This document shows, piece after piece, positions 20,884 through 32,558 of a DNA stretch of 64,000 nucleotides; position 1 is the stretch's first letter, and each line of letters opens with the position of its first letter. The stretch is from Gordius sp. MW1 (lineage: Eukaryota > Nematomorpha > Gordioida > Gordea > Gordiidae): positions 17,630,221 through 17,694,220 of the forward strand of contig OZ038527.1 in the NCBI GenBank assembly GCA_964036665.1, given 5' to 3'. A model generated the notes under the pieces. That model was not told where the DNA came from. It did not search any database and was given only the letters and a program-made list of their open reading frames with translations. Both the position numbers and the translations under genes were made by a program.

Positions 20884-22095
20884 TTATTGTACATCTACAT
20901 TCGTTGCTTGGTATATGCGTTGCACGGAATTCAAATCTTGTATAGCGTGATCTATTTTTTTGCGTTCGAAATCTGGCCCAAATTGATTATTATTTTGCCT
21001 TTCGGTGTAAGGGGCTATCGATAATTTTGTGGAAAAAGTGGGAGTATAACCTTTTGTGCTCGACAAAAAAAGGTAACTGGCAACAGTAGTTTTCATCTTT
21101 TCCATAAACCTTACACTGCTAACGGTTCCCATTTCGCTAACGATTGGTTGGTAATTGAAATTGTTGTTTTTAGACATTGTAGACGATGGCAGTTCTGAGT
21201 TCAGCCTATTTTGAGGTTTTTTATTCGTAGTTTGGGGAAGGGGAAAAATTGGATTTTTAGCGAAAAATTGTTGCAAATTTTGCGACGGGACTTTCATAAC
21301 GTTATTATCAACTCTATTGTCATCCATATTATCGCTAGGGTAATCTTCTCGTTCCATAATTTCTTCACCCCCACCGTCGTCTGATTGGCAATCCAAAGGG
21401 TCCATCAATAAAATTAGTCCGGGAAATTTTCGCATAGCGTTGATCACAAAAGGAACAGTCGCAGAAATTGAACTTGTATTAGTGCTACTCCCGTTTTCGG
21501 AATCAATTACTGGCTCTTCTAGCAATCGTTTGAAAAAATTGAGACTCCGCTTTGTCGTAAAGCTTATGGTAGTTGAACGATCGAATGTTGCATTGGATGA
21601 ACTTATCAAATAATCGGCTATAGGTTTTTGGAGTTGGGGTAATTTTCCTGGGCTGGCTAGGATTTTTTTTAGCGGTAATACCTCGTCTCGAATTACTGTG
21701 TCCGCGCTAAGTAAAATCTTTTTTCTACACCTCCTCCTACGTATTATAGTTTCGTTAGTTCCCATAAAAGGATTATCAACAACAGGAATTTCGGGCAATC
21801 TTCCTAAATTCAAATTTGGTAATCTCTTAGGCTGCGAGATCATATTAAAAGTCGTAGCTTCCAGGTTTTGAACCATTCCTAAAAAATCTAAATCTAATTA
21901 TATTGTAGCGTTGCCTAATATTATTTTTTATTTACTTGATTTTTCTCTGTCTTCCTCATAACCCTTGCTTACCTTTGAATCCCTACTATATCCATTAAAA
22001 GTAGGTTGGGTCGGAATAAATGGCTGTTGTAGGGGATAAGTTATATGCCTATCAAATAAACATTTTATAACTAATATAAAAATGTGTGTATTCAT
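20884..22095 (-). CDS. Unrecognised protein, two exons, possible signal peptide
   Basis: I do not recognise this gene. Exon 1 runs 22095-21936 and exon 2 runs 21878-20884, with a 57-nt GT-AG intron; phase 1 matches and gives 384 aa. The N-terminus MNTHIFILVIKCLF is short and hydrophobic and could be a signal peptide. The rest is hydrophilic and rich in Asn, Ser and Pro, with a basic RRRRCRKK cluster near residue 105, an acidic stretch (about 220-245) and several N-x-S/T sites. There is no transmembrane segment and no known domain. The long exon 2, consistent phase and UTR signals favour a real gene. A lineage-specific secreted protein or a peptide precursor are both possible. The exon 1 start is the only ATG downstream of the transposon ending at 22173. 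Confidence 0.65.
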
Positions 22096-22172
22096 AATGA
22101 TAACTGGCAACAATTGATTGATTTTAGTGTTAAGCGCAAGTATTATATTCAATAGGCAACAATGTTTTTTAC

Positions 22173-23193
22173 TAGAGATGCACCGATACCAAGTATCGGC
22201 ATGGTATCGGCGCCGATACCTTGCCAAAAGTATTGGCCGATACTTTGCTAGTATCGGCAATTACCAAGCTGATACCTTTTAAATATGAAACTCAAAAAAT
22301 AATATTTATAGTATCTCCTAGCATTAAAAAATAGAGGACTTTTTAAATTTTTTGAATTTCATTTGATTGGCTATAAATATTTCTTTGTGGAGTATAATAA
22401 ACTCATTGACCATTTGTTCCGAATAACTGCGCTGGGCCCACCACCAACAAGAATCGGGGTCAAAGTCGCAGAAAAAAAGCAATTGGTCAGAACTAGTCAG
22501 ATCAAGATTTTAGATAATCAATATATTAGAATTAAATCTCAAATGGGGAACGAATTTGATGTGCATCCAACCCTAACCCGAACCTAAAACGCTGACCTAA
22601 AAGACTAACCCTAACCCTCCAGACCAATCTTGATCTGACCAATTCTGCTGCTTTTTTTCTGCCACTTTGACCGGTTCCCACCAACAACAGTACCATCAGA
22701 ATCATTATTCAGTATGATGAGTGAGATAGATTCTAATAGGAGAAGAAGGCTTCTTTCGGATAAAATAGAACAACTAACAATAAGTTGAACATAAGAGAAC
22801 TAACTTTTCAATATTAGTTTTTAATATAAGCATATTACATATATATTTACTTTTTTATAAAATAAGTTTATGTATTAATAAAATATAAAGTGTACCATAA
22901 TAAAATTTAAATTTCTTTTTTGATCTATTAATCTCAATACTTTTGAAATAATTAATGACAAAATTTATTATATTATTATAAATTAATATTATATTGCAAA
23001 TGTTTTATCGTCAAAATTCTGATCTACCAAAATTTGGATGTGACTTAATTTATAATATTTAATTTGCATATATTTTTTAGTATAAGAATTTTTTTTATTA
23101 TAAGTATCGGCATGGTATCGGTATCGGCAAAAAAATCTTAAGTATCGGCTGGTATCGGTATCGGCACAAAATAGTGGTATCGGTGCATCTCTA
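22173..23193. mobile_element. hAT-type element with GGTATCGG subterminal repeats
   Basis: Ends TAGAGATGCACCGATACC and its inverse GGTATCGGTGCATCTCTA, enclosed by a perfect 8-bp duplication TTTTTTAC (22165-22172, 23194-23201). GTATCGG words cluster at both ends. No transposase remains. A TTAGGG MITE is nested at 22451-22677. The left end lies 78 bp upstream of the start codon of the minus-strand gene. Confidence 0.92.
22451..22677. mobile_element. TTAGGG MITE nested in a hAT element
   Basis: Starts GAATCGGGGTCAAAGTCGCA and ends GCCACTTTGACCGGTTC, with inverted ~25-bp ends. It is flanked by the direct repeat CCACCAACAA (22441-22450, 22678-22687), the presumed target duplication. The interior has CCAACCCTAACCCGAACC and GACTAACCCTAACCCTCC. 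The copy lies in opposite orientation to that at 7939-8160. Confidence 0.85.
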
Positions 23194-23201
23194 TTTTTTA
23201 C

Positions 23202-25869
23202 CGATTGACATTAATTACCAATGGTTGCACATTTCTTAACTTCGAATTGGATGACTTTTATGAATAAAATTAAATATAAAGCACGGGCATGGACGTAGTA
23301 AGGGAGAAGGAAGTAGATGAGGTTGCCAGCCTCCCTTAAAATAAAAATTTCTTGATTTTTTTTAAATTATGGTTAAAGTTTGAATATCATTTTGCCCTTG
23401 TTCCCTTTAAATCAAATCCTAGTTACGCCCATGACCAAGGGTAGGACCATTTGGATAAGATGCAGGATAAAGTTTTGTAAAGGGCAAAAACTTATCCTTA
23501 AAATCCAAGGTTATTGGAGGACTCCCTTGAGATCTACTATATGGGTGAATAAAATTAAAACTTACGTTTAATATTTTGTCTCAAAAGGCTGTACACATAT
23601 TAATTGAAAAATTGTAGTTTTTGCCAAATTAATGCAGTCAGGGATGTTCAGCTGCCTCTTGAAGTAGTTTTAAATTTAATACAAACACCCAAAAATCTTC
23701 AAATTCCCTTCCCTATTATTATTCAATGCCAATCCTAATTGAATTTCTCCCATGATGATTATAAAATTCTAAATATTAGGGCTTAAAAAGTTATGATTTT
23801 TTTTAAAGATATGAATTTTTTTTTTAAATGTGTTGTATCCGCTCTGGTCAGGTCAGACTGTGTTGTTGTATAATAGTATTGATCAAGGGGCAAAATTTGA
23901 TCGAATGACACAAGGCCTTAGGTTAGATCAAATTTTTGAATGAGTTTTAGTGTACAGAAATGAGGTCTCGGTGATTTAGGACCTGCCTAGAAAGGGCGTA
24001 AGCGAACGATTTCATTTCCGAAAGCCCAAACTTTAAAACACATTCAGTTCGAATTATACGCACTGATTTAGATTTTGAGTTTATAAAGTTAAAGTAAATG
24101 GAAATAAAAAAATAATATTATTCGAAACTGGATCTCTATGCCAAAAAAACCCTCGCCCCCCCCCGACCCTTCCTTTTTTATTTAGCCTGGTAAACATCGT
24201 TTGGATATATAAAGCATTTTTTGAATTTTCTTAATAATTTTGAATTTTTTGACATTTTGAACATTGAACGCTAAAAGACTTGATATTTTTACCGATAAAT
24301 TTCATCAAGGACACTCGATTAAATTGACAAATTATGTTTTAATGATAAGTATTCAAGTACTCTCCCTTATGTCATATAATCTACCCACTCTTGAGAAACA
24401 TTCTACGTGCAAACTCGTATTTCTACTAGCCCTAATTTATTTAACGTTGAATCGACGGCAATTAATATCGGATTGCATGCGCAATTATACTTGTTGTACA
24501 GTGTAAGTAAATGTTTTGAATGGAAGTGATATTAATTACTATAAAATTATCTATTGTCCATCACTCGAAAACAAAATACCCCACCCCAAGTGGCTATAGA
24601 TTTAAAACAAATAACGCCAATGACCTGAGGTATAAACATACCCCCCCCCCTCTAGCAAGTCAAGCTGACCTAATGCCCATTGAAATTTAAAAGAAGTCAT
24701 TAGTGTAAAATCCGATATGAGTTCTCTCTGGAAAATACTTAACGTGTGCGTCTCTCCTCTTAATCAATAGTGTTAAAGTCTCGGGTGGCCACGATGTTAA
24801 TTAAAGTGAATAAATTGAAGATTGGCAGCCCTGGTGTTGGATTGTGTTCAAGAAGGTTACCGCTGGGAATTAAGCACAATGTAAAGTAGCGTGTGTGCCG
24901 TTTTATAGTGGACACTTCGTTGTAGTATACTGGTGTGGGTTGGGCTTGGGATAGGATAGGATAGGAGGGAGAGTGACTGTGAGAAGAGAAGAATGAAAAG
25001 TATTGAATGTCAAGCTATAATATTTTAAATGAGTTAACACTGTTGTAAGTAGAGGAGGAGACTCTTAGACTGCACATCACATTGCAATTTAATTTAAATC
25101 AGCTTAAGCGGGTACAAGCGTGCCCCAAGCTTAGAGACGCTCTAATAAAGGGGTTTTCATGTTTGATAAATTTTGTTAAATTTTACCCAAAATGTGTAAT
25201 TAAATTGTTTAGCAGAAAGCAAATATAGCCTAGTTTAAATTAATTGAATCAAAGTAAATCTTTTCTCAGAATCAGACGTTCAAAATTTAGATCCATTTCA
25301 ATTAAAAAGTTTAACAGGGCCTTGATAAAGTTAAATGGCTCTTTCTCTTTTGTTACATTATTTCAATGGAGTGCAAATTATAATTGAAAGCTTCATTTTA
25401 ACATTGAATAAAATTATTCCATTGAATATTATTTTTTCTCATTTGTCGAAGGGCAAAGAATCTTAGTAAACAAATAAAGAACGTTTCTCAATGATAAATT
25501 TTTCTAAGCTAACTATTTATAGGAATCTAATCTTGCTTTTTTGGAAGATTTCAAATGACCCAAGTACTAAATAATGTCATTGGAAGTCAATAAAGCGGAC
25601 AAAAATATTAACACCTTGGTTAATGTGGGGCAAAATCTTCCATTTAGTGGTGAACGAAGATTTGTCTGCTCCAAAAATGACTACCTTAAAACGAAAAATG
25701 TGTTATGTTTATATGCATAAGCATGATTTTTTTAGAAAACGGATTGATAAAATGATAAAGAATGGAATTTTCCGGACTAAATGTTTGTTAATAATTTTTT
25801 AGAATTTAAGAATCAAAATCTAGTTGGGAACATTTTAGGCAATCGAATGTTGCGTATTTTGTGACATTT
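23202..25869. other. Intergenic with one decayed short MITE
   Basis: 23288-23433 is a degenerate CATGGGCGTAGCC-type MITE: CATGGACGTAGTAAG at left, GTTACGCCCATG at right. Homopolymer C runs occur near 24155 and 24640. 24700-25000 is somewhat more GC-rich and contains GGATAGGATAGGATAGGA; I cannot assign it. No coding region is convincing. Confidence 0.5.
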
Positions 25870-25877
25870 ATTAAAAG

Positions 25878-26907
25878 TAGTGCTGTAAACATTGGTAAAA
25901 AAATCGAACGCGTTCAGCCTTCATTGACAAAAATCGAACGCGTTCACGTTCAGGTTCGTTTAAAAAAAAAGGAACGCGTTCACGTTCGCGAACGCGTTCA
26001 CTAACGTTCAAAATTTTATGATAAAATTTTTTTAAAATTTAATTTAATATAAATTAATGTCTTATATTTTTTAATACAATAAATAGCCGATAAAAAATGA
26101 TAGTTTTATTTGGACAATATTATTATAAATCAATATAATTTTATAGAGCGAATATAAAGATTATTAATAAAATCTTTTTTTTATTGATTTTTAATAATAA
26201 TTGTTTCTCAAAATTCTCGTCTGATAAGCAGGAACGCTTGGCAGTTAATACAGCATTAGCTATACTAAAAACCCGCTCCACAGGGGCAGATGAGGGGATT
26301 GGAGTATTATACTTAATAAACAAATTTTTTAAAGGAGGAAATTTATTAAAAACATTTAATGTTTTGTCCCTCGCTTCAAAAAATTGCGACAAAATATCAT
26401 CCTCCAATCCCCCCTCTACTTCCTCGTCAAAAAAATGATATTTCGAAATTGATGGCTCTTTCGGTATCATTTCTAGGGGTTTCAATCCCTTTTTTCAATA
26501 ACACTAAAAGGATGACGACGATATAATATTATGATTGTCTATATTAACCTATAAATTAAACTATAATTAATAATATCAAATTAATTAACTTTAATCTTAT
26601 CTTCTTTTGCACTTTATGTCTATAGTATGTTGTTAAAAGTATTTCGGAATTGGTAATAGGAAACAGGAAAAACAGCTGATTAAAAAATATAAGACTTTTT
26701 TGTTAAAAATTCGGATTAACATTAATTTGTAAGTAAATAAAAATAAAAAAGGGTTTTTAAAATTGAACGAACGTTAAATTTAAACGCGTTCATCAAAAAA
26801 AGGAACGCGTTCACGTTCAAAGTTCACCAAAAAATAAAAGAACGCCGTTCATGAACGCGTTCACAAAATTTAAACGCGTTCCGTGAACGCGTTCGTTTAC
26901 AGCACTA
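25878..26907 (-). mobile_element. hAT element with GAACGCGTTC repeats and a transposase remnant
   Basis: Ends TAGTGCTGTAAAC and GTTTACAGCACTA with a perfect 8-bp duplication ATTAAAAG (25870-25877, 26908-26915). Many copies of the palindrome-like word GAACGCGTTC lie at both subterminal regions. It keeps only the C-terminal part of a hAT transposase (26141-26485, minus strand), so it is an internally deleted derivative. Sister copy at 61939-63309. Confidence 0.93.
26141..26485 (-). pseudogene. hAT transposase C-terminal remnant
   Basis: Open for 114 codons on the minus strand. Contains the hATC dimerisation core LFIKYNTPIPSSAPVERVFS followed by SIANAVLTAKRSCLSDENFE. The catalytic core and zinc finger are absent. 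The same fragment is present in the sister copy at 62289-62516 but frameshifted there. Confidence 0.85.
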
Positions 26908-26959
26908 ATTAAAAGTAACACTATTTGGCGTTTGAATTTCGACCTTGGAATGGGAATAT

Positions 26960-27129
26960 AGGCCATATATATTTGCCAGCATTGGAATTAGAGGGGGCAA
27001 TAATGATTTAGGAGGGGGCAAAATAATCATTTTTTGAAATTTTAGGCATAATTTAAATACATTAAATTTTTAGATTTAAAAGGGGGCAGCTGCCCCTCCC
27101 TGCCCCCCCCCCCCTTGGCTAAGCCCATG
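26960..27129. mobile_element. CATGGGCGTAGCC-type MITE, decayed left end
   Basis: From about GCCAGCATTGGAATTAGAGG to CTTGGCTAAGCCCATG. It carries GGGGGCAATAATGATTTAGG and a run of 13 C (about 27102-27114). The left terminus is mutated, so no duplication is scored. Confidence 0.7.
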
Positions 27130-27907
27130 CTTAGTAATAAGTTTAAAAATGTTCAGTAAAATCTAAAATGTACTCAGTATTTTAGTAATGTGCTTAATAA
27201 AAAATTCAAAAATGCTTAGTAAATTAAATTCATAATTTTTAGTATTAATCTATTTTATGAATGTTATTTTAATTTGATAGTTTTTTTGTTTTATTATGTA
27301 TATCAAAATTTTTTAAAAGAATTTTGTAAAGAAATTACGTTTCTCATTTTAGCTAAGCTATTTAGAATGGAGGCGTTATTATTAAATTTTGATTTATTCA
27401 AAAAATATCTTTAAACGTCTTGATTTTTTTTATTGATATACCACTTCTCCTCTCCAACTAATGGCAAGTAATTTTTGAGAGTAATTACATTGAGAAACTT
27501 ATAACAATAATGACCGATTAATCGTAAAATTCTTTGTCCTTTCCTCCATTAAAATTTTTAGTAAAATTACAATTAAAAAATTTTTTTATTAACATATTAA
27601 CTAAGAAATTTCTTTTTTTAAATAGTTCTATAGTGTATGATTAGCACTTGAGACTTCTTTAAACATTGCTGGTTCGAATCTTTCGATACATATTTAACTT
27701 TGGAATTAAATTTAAGTTATTGAGCAAAAAATTACTGAACAACATTACAATAAAAAACTGAACAAATGTATTAAATACCGAGCAAATAATTAAAATACTG
27801 AACATTAAATTATTTACTCCGCATTCAAATATTTCACCAAGCGTTTGATTATTCAACTGAGCATTTGAATATTCTACTGAGCAAAAATTAAATTAAATAC
27901 TTAGCAC
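27126..27907. repeat. Inverted arms of degenerate TACTGAGCA / TGCTCAGTA units
   Basis: 27126-27240 contains TGCTTAGTA, TGTTCAGTA, TACTCAGTA, TGTGCTTAATA and TGCTTAGTA spaced about 20-30 bp apart. 27720-27907 contains the complementary words TACTGAACA, TACCGAGCA, ACTGAGCA and TACTTAGCA at similar spacing. The centre (27240-27720) is AT-rich and includes a tRNA-like stretch. It looks like a foldback element whose arms are minisatellites. Confidence 0.55.
27624..27692 (+). pseudogene. tRNA-Gln-like relic
   Basis: AGTTCTATAGTGTATGATTA then GCAC resembles the 5' half (A box) of eukaryotic tRNA-Gln, and GGTTCGAATC is a perfect B box at about 27670. The anticodon arm does not pair and the acceptor stem is poor, so this is a pseudogene or the head of a tRNA-derived SINE, not a working tRNA. 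Confidence 0.5.
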
Positions 27908-29393
27908 AATAATTTGTTCTCATTATTTTCTACGGTTAATTTTAATTATAATGTTAGAAAAAACGTGGCAAAATAACTAAAAAATCACGTGGGCTTATTG
28001 TCCATGTTTCCACAATTGTAATTTCTTATATATAGGTTTGAGTTACGATTAAAAATAGAGGGGGGCAATAATGCTTAGGGAGGGGGAAAATAAATTTTTT
28101 TGAAGTCTCAGCCATAATAGTTAACGTAAGAATTTCTGGATTCAAAGGGGCGAAGTTGCCCCTCCCTGCCTTCTCCAAATTCCATATTTATATATGCACT
28201 AATTTAAAAATACAATAATGTATGTGGTCTCTTTTATCATATAAACTTGTCTTATGCGGATTAAAAATATTTAACAAAAACGCGGTTTTTATGATAAATA
28301 TTGTGGCCTCACTTAGCGAGACAATAGCTTTTTAATCATTATAAAGAAATTGAAATCTCTTTTCAGCCGATTTTTTTTCTCATGGAAACGAACTGACTGC
28401 ATAAATTTATGACAAAGTTTAAATAAATTTTAATTCTTTTATATTCAATTTATATGGTCTTATAATATAAACTTTACACATAGAAGTTTTAAATTAAAAA
28501 AATGACATCCTACTACCACAAATTCGGTTCATCCAAAAAAAACTAAAAGTATACGAAATAAAATCTAAAATAGTTACTTTGTAAATTATGCAGCAGGGAC
28601 TAATATGATCTGCTATGGACATAGAGATCTAATAAAGTAATAAGTAACTTAAATTTTGGTCTGGATAAAAGAAAAAGTGCTTTACAATTAGGTCCTCTTG
28701 ATTTATTTGAGCCCATTTATAAGTGGCTTTTTGTATGATGGGCACTGACTTAATGCTAGGTATCAACTCAACTCTATATTTTTGGGAATATATATTAAGT
28801 GGAGGGGAGACCGTAGCTTTAATAGGCGTAAAAAAATTAATTTTTTTTGTTGGATCATAATTTTAAAGTTTTTTTTTATTATAGGAGAAAAAAGAAAATG
28901 CTGTTCGTGTATAAAATTTTTAATTTTAAGTAAAATACCTTTTACTCGGTTTAAATTTTAGTCTTTTTTAATTATTTTTTGAAAAATAATTACAAATATA
29001 TAATTGACCCCATTCTTTAAGTTATATCGTTAGATAAATAGTTTAATTTCACAGACTTTTTAAAATTTTCACTTAATTTTGAATTGAATGCAATGAACTT
29101 CGGATCCCAATTATATAGCTCTTTTTATATTTAAGTATATATGTATGTGTGTATATAAATGTAAATTTCATTATAGTTTAGTATACTAGTAACAATAAAT
29201 CTTGAGCATAACTTTTCAATTATAATATAATTGCAACATCGCCGTGTGTGAATTTATAAAGATCTTATCAATACAGATTGTAACTAGAACGATGAAAGGA
29301 AGGAATCGTATTCCTTTTCAAATTAACTGCTATTATTAAAGTGTGCACTTATGTGATAAAGAAATTAAATGTAGGCGGAGCAAAAAGATTTTG
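27908..29393. other. Intergenic with one decayed MITE
   Basis: 28053-28185 is a decayed CATGGGCGTAGCC-family MITE interior (GAGGGGGGCAATAATGCTTA ... GTTGCCCCTCCCTGCC). The remainder is AT-rich with no recognised gene. Confidence 0.5.
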
Positions 29394-29401
29394 CCACCAA
29401 T

Positions 29402-29576
29402 CATGCGCGTAGCCAAGGGGGGCAGGGAGGGGCGGCTGCCCCCCTCTAAATCCAAAAAATTGTTGAAATTTATTAAAATTATGGCTAAAATTTCAAAAAA
29501 TGTTCATTTTGCCCTTCCCTAAACATCCTTTAATCATTGTTGCCCCCCTCTAATTCCAAAGCTGTTTACGCCCATG
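29402..29576. mobile_element. CATGGGCGTAGCC-type MITE, perfect TSD
   Basis: CATGCGCGTAGCCAAGG to GTTTACGCCCATG, flanked by CCACCAAT on both sides (29394-29401, 29577-29584). Palindromic and G/C-run rich at the ends, AT-rich in the centre. Confidence 0.9.
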
Positions 29577-30279
29577 CCACCAATCCCTTAAATCTTTTTT
29601 TGCAGTAGCGTATCTAGTAGGGGCCGCCCCCATGATTTATCCTGACCCCCTTGGTCGTCACAAGAGAAAAATTTCTAACTCAGTTTAATTTACTTAAGCA
29701 AATACTAATCATGTAATAATTTTTGTTGATTAATGTTTTTTAATTCCACTAGCTTAGTTTTTTAAAATTAATTTATTACTTTTTTGCTTCGTTATTTTAT
29801 AAGACGCAATACGGGCTAACCTAACACGCAATTTTTTTAACCTTCAGCTACCTTTATAAGCTTGAATCAACTAGGTGTATCAAATATTATATGGTAAATA
29901 GTTAATTTATATAATTATTATTGAAATAAAAAGGATAGTCCTGACGATAATTTGGGACATCTTTGTGTTGTCTTTTTTACATTTTGTGTAAAAATCTTTG
30001 CCGTATTATCTGATTATCGTTCCTCCGATATTTGTTTATTTAATTAATTTTAATGCCAATTTGCATGCTATTTTTACAATCAACCCATTTGCCTTATATG
30101 TGCAATGATATGGACACAAACACAAATCAAATTTGGTTATGATGAAGATGCTCCATTTTTCATTGTTAACATTTTTTAGATCGTGATCTGAATAATATTT
30201 TTCAATCTCAGTTATTCGCTGAAACAAAAAGCATGACCAAACTAAAGTCAGTAATTTAAGTTTCGCACATATATTCTCA

Positions 30280-30443
30280 CATGGGCGTAGGCAGGTTTTG
30301 AGTTAGATGGGGAGGGGGGGGCAAAACGTTTAAAAGTTCAATTAGAGGGGGGCAAAACATAAATTTTTTTAATTTTCCAAAGTTTTTGCATTGAATTTTT
30401 TTTTGGAATTTAGGGGGGGGGGGGGGGCCTGGCTACGCCCATG
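30280..30443. mobile_element. CATGGGCGTAGCC-type MITE (AAACGTTTAAAAGTT subfamily), perfect TSD
   Basis: CATGGGCGTAGGCAGG to CTGGCTACGCCCATG, flanked by TATTCTCA (30272-30279, 30444-30451). It carries the AAACGTTTAAAAGTTCAATT motif that separates this subfamily from the CAATAATGATTTAGGG type. A run of 16 G lies near its right end. Confidence 0.92.
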
Positions 30444-30504
30444 TATTCTCAGATATTTAAAGTTATCTTGAGATTTTAGAAACGGTCTAAAGAGTAATTT
30501 TTTA

Positions 30505-30653
30505 AAAGCTGCTGGGTTTTGTTTGGTTGACCTTTAATTTAACTAAGACTAACGTTGACTATGATCTGTTTTTCTTAGTTGACCTAGGTATATTTATGTG
30601 TTAAGTCGATTAAAACCAAAGGACAACTAAACAAAACCTAACCGTTTTTTAAC
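30505..30653. mobile_element. Relative of the palindromic MITE at 9905
   Basis: GCTGGGTTTTGTTTGG at left and CCAAAGGACAACTAAACAAA ... TTTTTTAACACTA at right mirror each other and resemble the 9905-10108 element, including TTTTTCTTAGTTG in the centre. Ends are imprecise. Confidence 0.6.
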
Positions 30654-30984
30654 ACTATATTATAGACATGGCTCAATCAAGCTAATGCACCTTTATTTAT
30701 TCCTCTATATTTTTTACAAAACAACTTAACAAAGTTTAACATTAAACTGATTTAGACAGAATATATTTTAACCCCGATATCGCTTTATGCAATAATCAGT
30801 ATTAATAGCTTATAATTAAAGCTTGAAGACATCAGAAATAATGAAACACTTTATAAGAAGACAGAAGTCCGGTTGAAAATATAGATAATCTTTCAAAAGG
30901 CTTAAAATATTTAATAATTTTGTCAATAATTTTATCGGAGCCAATATTTTTAACATCATTGATTAAGGGATATCTTTAATCATG

Positions 30985-31761
30985 GGCTTAGTCAGTTAAA
31001 TTAAGATGGGGGGGGGGGGGCAAAAATGATTTATGAAAGGCATAATTTGAAATATTGGCAATAATTTTAAAGATTATGGTAAATAGAGATTTTTTACTTA
31101 TAAATCCCTTTGAATATCCACTTTCTTAATTGAATGATATTTTTATTAAATTTGTAGGATATAATTACATTCATTGCAGTTTGGAGCTAAAAGCATTAAA
31201 AAATTTACCATATTTTCGTATCAAGATTTATTGTGTATGTTGCTTTAACATGAATTTATGCGGTTTACTTATATTCTTTTTATTTACAAAATAATTTAAC
31301 ATATCCGATTTATATAGACATTTTTAATATTTGTAAATTAAAGATTAAAAAATTCAACGGTCCATCATTGTCCAGAACACAACTACCTACTTACTATTTT
31401 TTGTAAAATTGAAGTCAATGATAGAGACAAAAGACTAATGATGACTCCACATACATATTAACCTATTGAAATTGAGATGAAAGACGAATAATATGACAAA
31501 ATAACATTATAACATCTCTGAATTTAAGTTATAAATTTGCCAAATTTAAACTTCAACTATAAATTCAAAAAAAGTTGCTTTATAGCTTGCATATTTTCAA
31601 TGCTTCCTGCTTAATAGTTTTGCAGAACGCAGAATATTATTCGAGACCATATAAAATATGCAATTATATCTAATTTTATGAAAAAAAATTTGACTTCAAT
31701 TTTTTTTAAATTTATATCGGTGATTAGATAGATCTATTGCTATAAAATAAATGATGAGTGG
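30985..31761. other. Intergenic, one MITE fragment
   Basis: About 30981-31060 begins CATGGGCTTAGTCAG with a run of 13 G, a truncated short MITE. The rest shows no feature I can support. Confidence 0.45.
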
Positions 31762-31917
31762 CATGCGTAGCCAGCATTGGGATTAGAGGGGGCTAATGAT
31801 TTAGGAAGGAGCAAAATGATCATAGAAATTTTAGTCATAATTTTAATAAATTTTACCATAATTTTTGATTTAGAGCGAGGCAGCCGTCCATCCCTGCCCC
31901 CCCCGGCTACTCCCATA
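31762..31917. mobile_element. CATGGGCGTAGCC-type MITE, perfect TSD
   Basis: CATGCGTAGCCAGCATTGG to CGGCTACTCCCATA, with ATGAGTGG on each side (31754-31761, 31918-31925). Confidence 0.88.
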
Positions 31918-32079
31918 ATGAGTGGTAAATAAATAGAGTATATATATACTTAAGATAAATAATTTTAGGATCGCTTATACTTATTAGGGGTTGTACTATA
32001 ACTATATCTTTTATTATTCTTAACAATTTAAATAAACATATTATTAATTAATATTTTTTATGGTGAGATTTTTTCAATG

Positions 32080-32205
32080 CAAAAAGCCTTAAAAAATTTT
32101 AAATTTTATGTTTTGCCCCACTCCCCCCCCCCCCCCCCCCTAATTGAACTTTTAAACGTTTCGCCCCCCCCCCCTCCCCTAATCCAAAACCTGGCTACGC
32201 CCATG
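32080..32205. mobile_element. AAACGTTTAAAAGTT-subfamily MITE, right end intact
   Basis: Contains a run of about 18 C, AATTGAACTTTTAAACGTTT and the terminal CTGGCTACGCCCATG. The left terminus is not found, so the copy is truncated. The 350 bp that follow, up to the Vsx-type start codon, contain no element; any promoter of that gene should lie here, but no specific motif is convincing. Confidence 0.7.
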
Positions 32206-32558
32206 GCTTAACGAGAGGGTCATAATTTATATTGATTCTATAATGCAATTAATTTAATATTTATATCACGAGCGCCTTTATTGTTCCACTGTGACACACG
32301 CCAATCATTAGGAGTTAATCTAGTCCAAGCAGCACGCGCAAGATTATACACCATATCCCTTCCTTAATTTACCAGATAGGGCACATTTTTTCTAGGCACT
32401 TTAAACGAGAAAATCACACCGTATAAACATCTTCATAAATATACACCATTTACCGCAGCAAATTTTACCGTTTAAAAGCTAGTTTTTATAGACTACTTAT
32501 CACATCATTATAAATTTCATCACGTTGGACAACACCAGTGTTAAAATTAATGGTATAA

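Noticed and set aside
24264-24506. 80-codon open stretch as a gene
   Set aside because: No domain, codon pattern or splice context; similar stretches occur by chance in this length of AT-rich DNA.
27624-27692. Functional tRNA gene
   Set aside because: A and B boxes are present but the anticodon and acceptor stems do not pair.
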